The notes beneath the pieces are model-generated. The model did not search any database. It worked only from the letters and a program-made list of their open reading frames with translations, and was not told where the DNA came from. Both the position numbers and the translations under genes were made by a program. Positions 54,025 to 62,850 of a stretch of DNA of 64,000 nt are shown here, one piece after another. The DNA is from Halomonas sp. BDJS001. Its GTDB lineage: Bacteria; Pseudomonadota; Gammaproteobacteria; Pseudomonadales; Halomonadaceae. The DNA is taken from assembly GCF_026104355.1 (NCBI RefSeq), contig NZ_CP110535.1:2728001-2792000 (forward strand). The letters run 5' to 3'. The number at the start of each line of letters is the position of its first letter. The first letter of the stretch is position 1.

Positions 54025-54650
54025 TCGATGCGATCCGCCATGGCGTTGATGGCCGCCACCGTCACGGCGCTGCCGCCCAAACGGCCGCGGACGATACAGC
54101 TGGGCAGCGCCGGATTAGCCAAAAGCGCTTCCTTGGATTCCGCAGCGCCGACAAAACCTACCGGGCAGCCGATAATCGCCGCCGGGCGTGGGCACGCCGG
54201 GTCTTCGAGCATATTGAGCAGGTGAAACAGCGCGGTGGGCGCGTTGCCAATGGCGACCACGGCGCCTTCCAGGTGCGGCCGCCAGAGTTCCAGCGCCGCC
54301 GCCGAGCGGGTATTGGCCATTTCCTGGGCGAGGCCAGGGGTGCGCTCATCGTTGAGGGTGCAGATGACTTTGTTGTCAGCGGGCAGCCGTTTGCGGGTGA
54401 TGCCTTCCGAGACCATGCGGGCATCGCAGAGAATCGGTGCGCCCTGCTCTAGCGCGGCACGGGCCTTATTGACCACGTCGTTTTGAAAATGAATATAGGC
54501 GGCCAATTTCACCAGCCCGGCGGCGTGAATCATGCGTACCGCCACGGTTTCTTCTTCCACTGAAAAGCGGCCAAGCTCGGCTTCACTGCGAATAATCGCA
54601 AACGACTCCCGGTAAATAGCCGGGCCGCTGGTTTCGTACTTATAGGGCAC
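54021..54650 (-). CDS. cobH: Precorrin-8X methylmutase
   Basis: 209 residues. The catalytic His lies in VRMIHAAGLVKLAAY near 44; AIGNAPTALFHLLNMLED near 118 and GCPVGFVGAAESKEALL near 145 are family marks. Moves a methyl group from C11 to C12, giving hydrogenobyrinate. First gene of the cobH-I-J unit; separated from cobG by the palindromic element. Confidence 0.95.
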   Translation of the reverse strand: MPYKYETSGPAIYRESFAIIRSEAELGRFSVEEETVAVRMIHAAGLVKLAAYIHFQNDVVNKARAALEQGAPILCDARMVSEGITRKRLPADNKVICTLNDERTPGLAQEMANTRSAAALELWRPHLEGAVVAIGNAPTALFHLLNMLEDPACPRPAAIIGCPVGFVGAAESKEALLANPALPSCIVRGRLGGSAVTVAAINAMADRIE

Positions 54651-54700
54651 CCAAACTCTCCAAATAAACTAATTCGCAGTTGCTGGTCTGCAAGGCCTCC

Positions 54701-54798
54701 GTGCCAGGGCAGGTTTCCGCGAGGGCGCTGTGAACCCGTCCCTGGGCGCTACTTTTTCCATCCCTGGAAAAGACCCTCGCTACAACCTGCCCTGGCAC
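54701..54798 (+). repeat. Dispersed palindromic element, copy C
   Basis: 98 bp with perfect 15-bp terminal inverted repeats GTGCCAGGGCAGGTT and AACCTGCCCTGGCAC. Inner hairpin CTTTTTCCA and TGGAAAAG. Starts immediately after the cobG stop, inside the cob operon. It could attenuate or process the cobG-cobH transcript. Confidence 0.87.
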
Positions 54799-55968
54799 TC
54801 AGCTACCGAGGATCAACCTAACTGTTTCGCTGAACTTTCTCATAAAATCCACCATCTCACCCTCCGATAGGCCTGTCTTAACTGGCGTGCTATCGGCACC
54901 GCCGTTAACAACAACATTAAATCGACCTGCTTGCCCGACCAAGCATACATCGGCTGGGGTGCGACGGGCGCAGCCTTTAGCGCAGCCGGATATATGTACG
55001 GTTCCTTCCACTAAACCGCTTAGCTTCTCGGCAAGCGGCTGGGTGGCGACACTCGCCTGTTCGCAGTAGGGCGCGCCCGGGCAGGCGTCCATCGCTAGCC
55101 GCGGGTCACTATTATGACGGATCAAGCCATCAACCGCGGGTAGTGTATCGCAATCCTTCAACAACAGGCGCCGCCAGGGGGTGACCTGCACAACGCTGAT
55201 TCTTGTTTGAGTGACCGCCTCGCGCAGCGTATCAGCCGCTACCCGGCCAAAAGGCAGGCCAACCACTATGCCCTCGCGATGTTTGCCCAGCGCCAGCTTC
55301 TCGCCTGGGGATGCGGGGGCGGTATCAGCGGGCGCCCAATCGGGCAGCGGTGCGGTATGCCGACGCATACGCCCGGCATCCCAGCCGCCGGTATCTACAA
55401 ACCAGTGGGTCAGGCGTATCAGCTGCTCGACGGCGGCCGCAGCATCGCTCACCGCCATGCCTAGCGCGTAACCGTCGGCACGCACCAGCAGGCCGCCTTC
55501 CATTGAGCGCTCGATTCGAAAATCAGCGGCGCTGTTGCCAAGCACCGGCGCTTTTCCCGCGTCAATGGCTATACCGACCTTGCTGGGCATGGCGGCTAAT
55601 TCGCTGCCCCGCGCCTGCAACAAGCGGGCAATGGTAGGGGTGTCATCGCCCTTTTGCCAGGCGGGCGCCAGCATCATCTGTGGCTGGCGTTCTGCGTCCG
55701 GGTCGTCGCTCACCAGTTGATGCTCGACCAGAAACTCCATCAGTGGCGGCCAGCTAGTATCGGACACGCCGCGCAGCTGAAAATTAGCGCGGCTGGTCAG
55801 CTCGATCAAACCGCTGCCGAAGGTCTCGGCGGCTTCGCATAGTGCCAGCATCTGCTCGCGGGAAAGCTCTCCTAGCGGTGGGCGCACGCGCACCAGCAGG
55901 CCATCGCCGGTAGCCATAGGTCGCCATGCGCCGGGGCACCAGCCTTTAATGCGCGGGCTGGGCGGCAT
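54799..55968 (-). CDS. cobG: Precorrin-3B synthase
   Basis: 389 residues, nitrite/sulfite reductase-like fold, oxygen-dependent, so the pathway is the aerobic one. [4Fe-4S] Cys ligands: ACPGAPYCEQASV and SGCAKGCARR. Start: ATG 55968 overlaps the cobN end by ~23 bp (AAAGAGG upstream); ATG 55974 is an alternative. The normal ferredoxin-like half-domain repeats are present (LIELTSRANFQLRGV near 45). Confidence 0.9.
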   Translation of the reverse strand: MPPSPRIKGWCPGAWRPMATGDGLLVRVRPPLGELSREQMLALCEAAETFGSGLIELTSRANFQLRGVSDTSWPPLMEFLVEHQLVSDDPDAERQPQMMLAPAWQKGDDTPTIARLLQARGSELAAMPSKVGIAIDAGKAPVLGNSAADFRIERSMEGGLLVRADGYALGMAVSDAAAAVEQLIRLTHWFVDTGGWDAGRMRRHTAPLPDWAPADTAPASPGEKLALGKHREGIVVGLPFGRVAADTLREAVTQTRISVVQVTPWRRLLLKDCDTLPAVDGLIRHNSDPRLAMDACPGAPYCEQASVATQPLAEKLSGLVEGTVHISGCAKGCARRTPADVCLVGQAGRFNVVVNGGADSTPVKTGLSEGEMVDFMRKFSETVRLILGS

Positions 55969-58900
55969 GACCATTGGCCTCTTTGGCTTCGTCCATTTCC
56001 AGCAGCAGATCCTGAAGCGCCTGGCCGTGCTCGCCGGGGGCTTGCCACATGCCCCGCTGGGCGGCTTCGAGTAAGCGCTCGGCCATCTCTTCCAGGGCTG
56101 CTGGGTTGTGCTCGCGCAGAAACTGCTGATTGGCGGCGTCGAGCACCAGGGCGTCACTCACCTGGGCGTACTGATAGTCGGCCACTAAATCGGTGGTGGC
56201 GTCGTAGGCAAACAAATAGTCCACCGTGGCGGCCATCTCAAAGGCGCCTTTGTAGCCGTGCTCGCGCATGGCGTTGATCCACTTGGGGTTTAACACCCGA
56301 GAGCGAATCACCTTCGCCAGCTCCTCTTTCAAGGTACGGATCTTGGGCATTGCGGGGTTGGCGTGGTCGGAGTGATAAATGGTCGGTGCCGTTCCGCTCA
56401 GCGAGCGGGTGGCGTTGGCCATGCCGCCCTGGAAGGCGTAATAGCTGTTGGAATCGAGGATATCGTGTTCGCGGTTATCCTGGTTCTGCATCACCGCATC
56501 CAGCCCCTGGAGCTGCTGCTCGAACGCCGCCCGCGCGGCGGTGCCGGAGGCCTTGAACTGACCGTAGGCGTAGGCGCCTGTATCCATGTAGGCCTCGGCC
56601 AAATCGTCGGCGCTGTCCCAGGCGCGGTTTTCAATCAGCCGGTTGAGGCCCGCGCCGTATTCGCCGGGCTTGCTGCCAAATATTCGGTAGCTCGCCTCCT
56701 GGGCGGCCATCTCCGGGCTTAGCCCCTGGTCTTCCAGTTCCTGCTGGCGGGAAAGCACCGCCTCGCGGATGGTGTTGCTGTTGCCCGGCTCTGCATAGCT
56801 CGCCACCGCCTGCACCGCGGCATCAAACAGGCGAATCACGTTGGGGAAGGCGTCGCGGAAGAACCCGGACACCCGCAGCGTGACGTCGACCCGTGGGCGA
56901 TTGAGCAGCATCGAGGGGATCACCTCAAAGTCGCTCACCCGTTGGGAACCCAGCGACCAGATGGGCCGCACCCCCATCAGCGCAAAGGCCTGGGCGATGT
57001 CATCGCCGCCGGTGCGCATGGTGGCGGTACCCCAGATGGAGAGCCCCAGCCGCCGCGGGTAGTCGCCATGATCCTGCAGATAGCGCTCGACAAACGCCTG
57101 GGCGGATTTTTCGCCCAGCGTCCAGGCGGCCGGCGACGGAATCGAGCGGTTATCCACGCTGAAAAAATTGCGCCCGGTGGGTAGCGTATCCAGTCTCCCC
57201 CGGCTGGGCGCACCGCTGGGCCCGGCGGGCACGAAGATGCCTTCAAGGCCGTCGAGCAGCGACTGAATCTCCATCTTCACGCCGCGCTGCATGGTGACCC
57301 ATAGCTGATCCCGGGCGTAGCGCAGTTGCGCTGCCGTAGCGGGGTAATCCTGGGCCAGGTCATCCAGGCAGCCGTTTGCCAATACGTAGTCGGCCACCCA
57401 GCGCTCGGCCAGAAGCTCCAGGCGCTCGCGGGCATCCGCCCCGGTGCACCAGGGGGTATCGAGCTGCTGGCTTAAAATAGCCGGTTCAGGCCCCTGCCAG
57501 GGCTCGTTGCCCGCGGCTAGCGGATCAAAATCCAAGCCTAAATCGCTGGCCAGGTTGTGCAGTAGGCCGCGGCTTGCCACCGCTTCGCCACGGGGTAGTC
57601 GCAACAGTGCCACTAAGGTACCTGCTCGCTTCTCTTCAGGCGGCAAAGTGCCGAGTATGTGCAGGCCGTGACGTATCTGCGATTCCTTGATGTCGCACAG
57701 GAAGGTATCCAGCTCGTTGAGAAGTTCTGAATCGTCAGCGCTATTTTCATCAACGCCGTGGGCCAGCTCCTGGTCGATACCGGTATCACGCAGGTGGGCG
57801 AGAATCTGGCTGCGTATCAGCGCTTCCCGGCGGGGATCCATATCCAGCGCTTGATAATATTCGTCGGTGAGCGCTTCCAGCTCGGCCATGGCGCCGTAGA
57901 GTTCAGCCCGGGCCAGCGGCGGCATCAGGTGGTCGATGATCACCGCCTGGCTGCGCCGCTTGGCCTGGGCACCCTCCCCGGGATCGTTGACGATAAACGG
58001 ATAAAAATGCGGCAGCGGCCCCAGGGCAATATCCGGCCAGCAGTCGGCGCTCAGGGCGATGCTTTTACCCGGCAGCCACTCCAGGTTGCCGTGCTTGCCC
58101 ACGTGGATGACCGCATCGACCTGGTAGTGCGCGCGCAGCCAAAAATAAAACGCCAGGTAGCTGTGCGGCGGCGCCAGCTCCATATCGTGGTAGGACTGGG
58201 TGAGATCATCGATAAAGTCCCGCTCCGGCTGGATACCCACAAAGGTCTCACCTAAACGCACACCCGCGATCATCAAGCGTCCCTGGCGGCACTTGGGGTC
58301 TTCGTGAGGCGCGCCCCAGCGCGTCCATACGGTTTCCTGCAGCTCGCTGGGCAGGGTTTGAAACCAGGCCAGGTAGTCGTCAACGCTGATGCTCTGCCAG
58401 CAGGCGCGCTGGTCGAGGCTTCCGTGATCGTTGGTCACCGCGCCCTGAAGCTGGCGGATCAATTCATCGCCATTTTCCGGCAGCTCGCTGATTGGGTAAC
58501 CCGCCTCCTTCAGGGCGTTTAGAATCTGCAGCGTCGACGCGGGAGTATCAAGCCCGACGCCGTTGCCGATCCGGCCATCGCGATTGGGGTAGTTGGCCAT
58601 GATCAGCGCAACACGCTTCTGCCCGTTGGGGGTCAGCCGCAGCGAACAAACCCGCCGCGCCAGCTCGGCCACAAAGGCGGCCCGTTCCGGGTGGATGACG
58701 TGGTGGGTCACCGCCAGTTGGCAGCGCGGGTTGTAGTGGGCTTCGGCTTTAAAGCCCACCGCCCGGGTGATGATGCGACCGTCCATCTCGGGGAGTACCA
58801 CTTGCATTGCCACATCGCGGCTATGCAGCCCGGCGGCCATGCCCTGCCAGTCTTCCGAGGTGCTGCTGGCAAGAATCGCCTGGAGCACTACCGGACGCCC

Positions 58901-59782
58901 CACAAACAGGTTGTCAGGTAACTCTTCACCCAGGGCATCCAGCCCGTCGGCGTTGCGGTTGACCGCAAAGCTGGTGGTGTTAATTACCAGCATGGCGCCG
59001 GTCTGCTCAATCAGGTGATTGATAAAATCAATGCACGGCCCTTCTTTCAGGGACGCCACGGCGACTGCCAACGGCTCAAGCCCCTGGTCTTTCAGCGCCG
59101 CCAGCAATCCGTCGGGTACGGCGGTATTCGCCCCCTGCAAATGACTGCGATAAAACAGCAGCAGACACACCGGCCGCCCCGGCACCTGGCGATCGCGCCA
59201 CTCGCTTAGGCTGGACGCCTGCTGCTCCTGCGACGCATAAATCACCGCTGGCGGGATGACCTTGGGCTCATTCCAGTCGCCCAGAGCCTTATTCATATAC
59301 TCGCTGGCAACAAAGCGCAGCAGCTGCTCGGCGTTATCAGTGCCGCCCTCTCGCAGGTAGCGCCACACGCGGTACGCGTCATCGAAGGGGATGGTGGAAT
59401 CTTCCAGCAGGGCATCATCCGGGGCATCGCAGCCCGGTACCAGGATCAGCTGGCGCTCGGGTTTGGCCGCCGCCCAGGCCAGCAGGCGTTCGTGGCCATA
59501 CTGCCAGTAGGCCTTGCCGCCCAGCAGTGAGACGATGACCAACTGAGCTTTTTCCAGCACCCGATCTTCGTAGAGATCGTAGGCAGCCGGTTTGACCAGG
59601 TTCATCCAGTTGGCCAGCCGCACCGAGGGGTACGCCTCGCCCAGACGGTCGACCGCCTGGGCCAGCGCCGACAGGTTGCTATCGGCGGCGGAGAGTATCA
59701 CGACCTCGGCGGGGCTCTGTTGCAGGTCGATGATGCCTTCATCATCGACAAAGCCCCCGGGCTTAGCGGCAAATAAGTGCAT
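55946..59782 (-). CDS. cobN: Cobaltochelatase subunit CobN
   Basis: 1278 residues, the large ATP-dependent chelatase subunit that holds hydrogenobyrinate a,c-diamide and inserts cobalt. Marks: HVGKHGNLEWLPGKSIALS near 555, IHPERAAFVAEL near 365, RRLGLSIWGTATMRTGGDD near 910, FEVIPSMLLNRPRVDVTLR near 945. Length is typical. ATG and the cobW stop share the boundary at 59782; overlaps cobG at the other end. CobS and CobT are absent nearby; the VWA protein at 62847 may serve instead. Confidence 0.94.
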   Translation of the reverse strand: MHLFAAKPGGFVDDEGIIDLQQSPAEVVILSAADSNLSALAQAVDRLGEAYPSVRLANWMNLVKPAAYDLYEDRVLEKAQLVIVSLLGGKAYWQYGHERLLAWAAAKPERQLILVPGCDAPDDALLEDSTIPFDDAYRVWRYLREGGTDNAEQLLRFVASEYMNKALGDWNEPKVIPPAVIYASQEQQASSLSEWRDRQVPGRPVCLLLFYRSHLQGANTAVPDGLLAALKDQGLEPLAVAVASLKEGPCIDFINHLIEQTGAMLVINTTSFAVNRNADGLDALGEELPDNLFVGRPVVLQAILASSTSEDWQGMAAGLHSRDVAMQVVLPEMDGRIITRAVGFKAEAHYNPRCQLAVTHHVIHPERAAFVAELARRVCSLRLTPNGQKRVALIMANYPNRDGRIGNGVGLDTPASTLQILNALKEAGYPISELPENGDELIRQLQGAVTNDHGSLDQRACWQSISVDDYLAWFQTLPSELQETVWTRWGAPHEDPKCRQGRLMIAGVRLGETFVGIQPERDFIDDLTQSYHDMELAPPHSYLAFYFWLRAHYQVDAVIHVGKHGNLEWLPGKSIALSADCWPDIALGPLPHFYPFIVNDPGEGAQAKRRSQAVIIDHLMPPLARAELYGAMAELEALTDEYYQALDMDPRREALIRSQILAHLRDTGIDQELAHGVDENSADDSELLNELDTFLCDIKESQIRHGLHILGTLPPEEKRAGTLVALLRLPRGEAVASRGLLHNLASDLGLDFDPLAAGNEPWQGPEPAILSQQLDTPWCTGADARERLELLAERWVADYVLANGCLDDLAQDYPATAAQLRYARDQLWVTMQRGVKMEIQSLLDGLEGIFVPAGPSGAPSRGRLDTLPTGRNFFSVDNRSIPSPAAWTLGEKSAQAFVERYLQDHGDYPRRLGLSIWGTATMRTGGDDIAQAFALMGVRPIWSLGSQRVSDFEVIPSMLLNRPRVDVTLRVSGFFRDAFPNVIRLFDAAVQAVASYAEPGNSNTIREAVLSRQQELEDQGLSPEMAAQEASYRIFGSKPGEYGAGLNRLIENRAWDSADDLAEAYMDTGAYAYGQFKASGTAARAAFEQQLQGLDAVMQNQDNREHDILDSNSYYAFQGGMANATRSLSGTAPTIYHSDHANPAMPKIRTLKEELAKVIRSRVLNPKWINAMREHGYKGAFEMAATVDYLFAYDATTDLVADYQYAQVSDALVLDAANQQFLREHNPAALEEMAERLLEAAQRGMWQAPGEHGQALQDLLLEMDEAKEANGHAAQPAH

Positions 59783-60900
59783 TAGCTAGCCGTTTGAGAA
59801 GACGTTTGAACCTCTGCTTCAGCCAGCGCGTCACGCAGCGCTGCGCTATCCAGGTGTTTGCCAATAATCACTAATTGGGTTTGGCGGAGTTCGTCCTGAG
59901 CCCATAGCCGGTCGAAGTAGCCTTCCAGTCTCTCGCCCACCGCCTGGATGACCCGACGCATGGGCTTGCCGGGGATCGCCGCAAAGCCTTTGGCGCGGTA
60001 GATCTCGTGGCTTTTCAGCAGCTGCTGGAGCTTGTCGGCCAGCACATCGCCATCGACTTCGCCCAGGGTAATCACGCAGGAATCAAAGTTATCGTGGGCG
60101 TGGTCGTGGTGAGCGCCTTCGGCGTGGTGCTTGTCATGGTGATTGGTAATGCTATCGATGTTTTTTTCGCTTGCTGCGCCAATGCCCATCAGCGCTTCCA
60201 GTTGGGTAGTGTCGGTCGTCAGGGTTTGATCGATAAACAGCGTTTTCACCGAGGCACTCACCCGCGCCTGAATCACCGCTTCCACCTTTGTGCGCTCTTC
60301 CGGGCTGAGCAGGTCGGCCTTGCTGACCAGCACCAGATCCGCCGCACTGAGCTGGTCATCGAGCAGCTCGCGCAGGCTGGGGTCGTGATCCAGGCTCTCG
60401 TCGGCGAGGCGCTGGGCTTCGACTTTATCCACATCGCTGGCATAGCGCCCGGCGGCCACGGCGGGGCCATCGATCACGGTAATAATCGCATCCACGGTGC
60501 AGTGCTGACGCACGTCGGGCCAGTTGAACGCCTGCACCAGCGGCTTGGGCAGCGCCAGGCCGCTGGTTTCGATCAGGATGTGGTCGATATCGTCGCGGCG
60601 GGCGACCAGCTTTTTCATGACCGGCAGAAACTCTTCTTCCACGGTGCAGCAGATACAGCCGTTGGCCAGCTCATAGATGCTGCCGTCTTCCCCGTCTAGC
60701 TGTCCGACTTCGCTACCCTCTTCACACCCCAGCGCGCAGCTGCGCAGCAGGCTGGAGTCGATATCCTGCTCGCCGAACTCATTAACAATCACGGCGATCC
60801 GCTTGCCGGTCACCTGACGCAGAATGTTGGCCAGCAGCGTGGTTTTACCGCTGCCGAGAAAACCGGTCACGACCGTGGCGGGAATCTTATTCAATTGCAT
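59782..60900 (-). CDS. cobW: CobW GTPase (cobalt metallochaperone)
   Basis: 372 residues, G3E GTPase. P-loop TGFLGSGKTTLLANIL near 12, metal site GCICC (near 82), SKAD near 193. A His/Asp-rich stretch (HHDKHHAEGAHHDHAHD) near 255 may store or gather metal. Known from work on CobW to bind Co(II) with GTP and to supply cobalt to CobNST-type chelatases. Between cobB and cobN in the operon. Confidence 0.93.
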   Translation of the reverse strand: MQLNKIPATVVTGFLGSGKTTLLANILRQVTGKRIAVIVNEFGEQDIDSSLLRSCALGCEEGSEVGQLDGEDGSIYELANGCICCTVEEEFLPVMKKLVARRDDIDHILIETSGLALPKPLVQAFNWPDVRQHCTVDAIITVIDGPAVAAGRYASDVDKVEAQRLADESLDHDPSLRELLDDQLSAADLVLVSKADLLSPEERTKVEAVIQARVSASVKTLFIDQTLTTDTTQLEALMGIGAASEKNIDSITNHHDKHHAEGAHHDHAHDNFDSCVITLGEVDGDVLADKLQQLLKSHEIYRAKGFAAIPGKPMRRVIQAVGERLEGYFDRLWAQDELRQTQLVIIGKHLDSAALRDALAEAEVQTSSQTAS

Positions 60901-62260
60901 GGGTAAATGCCTCGCTGTGTTGCGGTTCGCAGTACGCCGGGCTGGCAGAAAAGAGCCTTGCCACAGCGTCAGGATTATTAGGGAAAAACAGATGTAAATA
61001 GGTCGCCGTCAGGCGCTTTTGACGGTAAATCGCCTCTCCCGGTGCGGGGTGGCGCTGCCGGCGGCCGTGAGCAATCGGCTCGGGGGTGCCTTCCGCCATG
61101 GAGCGGTGGTGCGCATGACCCCGAACCGGGCCTTCCGGCAGCTCGGCGGTTTGCATCCCCTGGCAGCCACGGCGCCCGCGCATGGCTCCCTGCCCGGGCA
61201 GCAGGCCCAGCATGGTATGGGTAATATCGTCGTAGTCGGTCAGGGTTTCCAGGCAGTAGAGCAGCCCACCGCACTCGGCTAGGATCGGTTTATCGGCGTT
61301 AAAGAACGCCTCAATGGCCCCGCGCATGGCGCTGTTATCCGCCAAGGTTTGGGCGTGAAGTTCCGGGTAGCCACCGGGCAGCCAGAGGGCGTCGCACTCG
61401 GGCAAGTGGCTATCAGTCAGCGGTGAAAAGAAGCGCAGCTTCGCACCCATCTGCTCCAGCAGATCGAGGTTGGCCTGATAGACAAAGCTAAAGGCGGCGT
61501 CCTGGGCCACGCCAATGGTATGGCCTTTGAGCAACGGCTTAACAGCCGAAAGTTGTTCCTGGGGGGCGGTAAAGGTCACGGGTGAAAGCGCCGCGAGAGC
61601 GTCCAACAGCCCGGCGGCTTCCAACGCTTTGGCACCCGCCTCGAAGCGAGCTTCCAGATCCTCGCGAATTTCTGCGGCCTGCACAAGGCCCAGGTGGCGC
61701 TCGGGGAGCGACAGCGCGGGGTCGCGGGGCATGGCGGCCAGCAGAGGAATCGTCGGCGGCAGCGCCCCTTCGATCAGCTCGCGGTGGCGGGCCGAGCCGC
61801 AGGCATTGGCGATAAGCCCGGCGATATTAATGTCATCGCGAAAGCTGGCCAGCCCAGAGACCAGCGCGGCGGCGGTCTGGGCCATGCCTTTTACATCCAT
61901 GACGATCGCCATGGGAATATTAAACAAGGCCGCCAGATCGGCACTTGAGGGCTCGCCGTCGAACAGCCCCATGGCGCCTTCCACCAGGATCAAGTCCGCT
62001 TCACAGGCGGCGTCATAAAAGCGCTGACGGCAGTAGGCCTCGCCTGCCATCCATAGATCCAACTGATCCACCGGCTGGCCGGAGGCCTGGGCCAATATCT
62101 GCGGATCCAAGTAGTCCGGGCCGGTCTTGAACACCCGCACCACCTTGCCCTGGTTGCGCAGCAGGCGGGCAAGGCCCGCCGTGACGGTGGTTTTGCCCTG
62201 GCCGGAAGCCGGGGCAGCAATAAATAGTGCGGGGCAGCTAACAGTCGGTTTGCTCATCAA
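60887..62260 (-). CDS. cobB: Hydrogenobyrinic/cobyrinic acid a,c-diamide synthase
   Basis: 457 residues. N-terminal ATPase domain with APASGQGKTTVTAGLARLL near 17; amidotransferase domain with the Cys in ILAECGGLLYCLE near 330. Amidates the a and c side chains before cobalt insertion. Overlaps cobW by 14 bp and cobO by 4 bp. Confidence 0.93.
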   Translation of the reverse strand: MMSKPTVSCPALFIAAPASGQGKTTVTAGLARLLRNQGKVVRVFKTGPDYLDPQILAQASGQPVDQLDLWMAGEAYCRQRFYDAACEADLILVEGAMGLFDGEPSSADLAALFNIPMAIVMDVKGMAQTAAALVSGLASFRDDINIAGLIANACGSARHRELIEGALPPTIPLLAAMPRDPALSLPERHLGLVQAAEIREDLEARFEAGAKALEAAGLLDALAALSPVTFTAPQEQLSAVKPLLKGHTIGVAQDAAFSFVYQANLDLLEQMGAKLRFFSPLTDSHLPECDALWLPGGYPELHAQTLADNSAMRGAIEAFFNADKPILAECGGLLYCLETLTDYDDITHTMLGLLPGQGAMRGRRGCQGMQTAELPEGPVRGHAHHRSMAEGTPEPIAHGRRQRHPAPGEAIYRQKRLTATYLHLFFPNNPDAVARLFSASPAYCEPQHSEAFTHAIE

Positions 62261-62850
62261 TATTCGATCCCCGCCTGGGCTTTAACGCCGCCGCGAAAGG
62301 CGTGGCGCTCGTCCTGAACGACGCTGATGGTATCGGCGATTTCCTGCAGCGGCGTGGCCATGGTGCGCCCGGTAATGATGACGTTCTGGTGCGCCGGGCG
62401 GCGCTTAAGCGCTTCCACCACCGGCTCGGGATCGAGATAGCCGTACTTGAACATATAGCTCATCTCATCCAGCACGATCATGTGATAGGCGGGGTTCTCC
62501 AGCAGCCCTTTAGCGACGGCCCAGGCGGCCTCGGCGGCTTCGATATCCCGCTCGCGATTCTGGGTTTCCCAGGTAAAGCCGTGGCCCATGATGTGCCAGT
62601 CAAGCTTGGGATGATCGCGAAAGAACAGATACTCGCCGGTTTCGCGGCGGCCCTTGATGAACTGGATCACCGCGCACTGCTGGCCGTGCCCCAACGAGCG
62701 TGCCATGGTGCCGAAGGCGGAGCTGCTTTTGCCCTTACCGTTGCCTTTGAGCAGAATCAGCACGCCACGCTCTTCCGTCGCCTTGCTGATGCGCTCATCG
62801 ACCACGTCTTTTTTACGCTGCATGCGATCTAAATGGCTTGCGTCGCTCAT
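62257..62850 (-). CDS. cobO: Corrinoid adenosyltransferase
   Basis: 197 residues of the BtuR/CobA(O) type. P-loop LLKGNGKGKSSSAFGTMARS near 34 and GHGFTWETQNRERD near 88, followed by VLDEMSYMFKYGYLD. Transfers adenosyl to cobalt(I) in cob(I)yrinate diamide. Overlaps the VWA gene upstream by 4 bp and cobB downstream by 4 bp. Confidence 0.94.
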   Translation of the reverse strand: MSDASHLDRMQRKKDVVDERISKATEERGVLILLKGNGKGKSSSAFGTMARSLGHGQQCAVIQFIKGRRETGEYLFFRDHPKLDWHIMGHGFTWETQNRERDIEAAEAAWAVAKGLLENPAYHMIVLDEMSYMFKYGYLDPEPVVEALKRRPAHQNVIITGRTMATPLQEIADTISVVQDERHAFRGGVKAQAGIEY

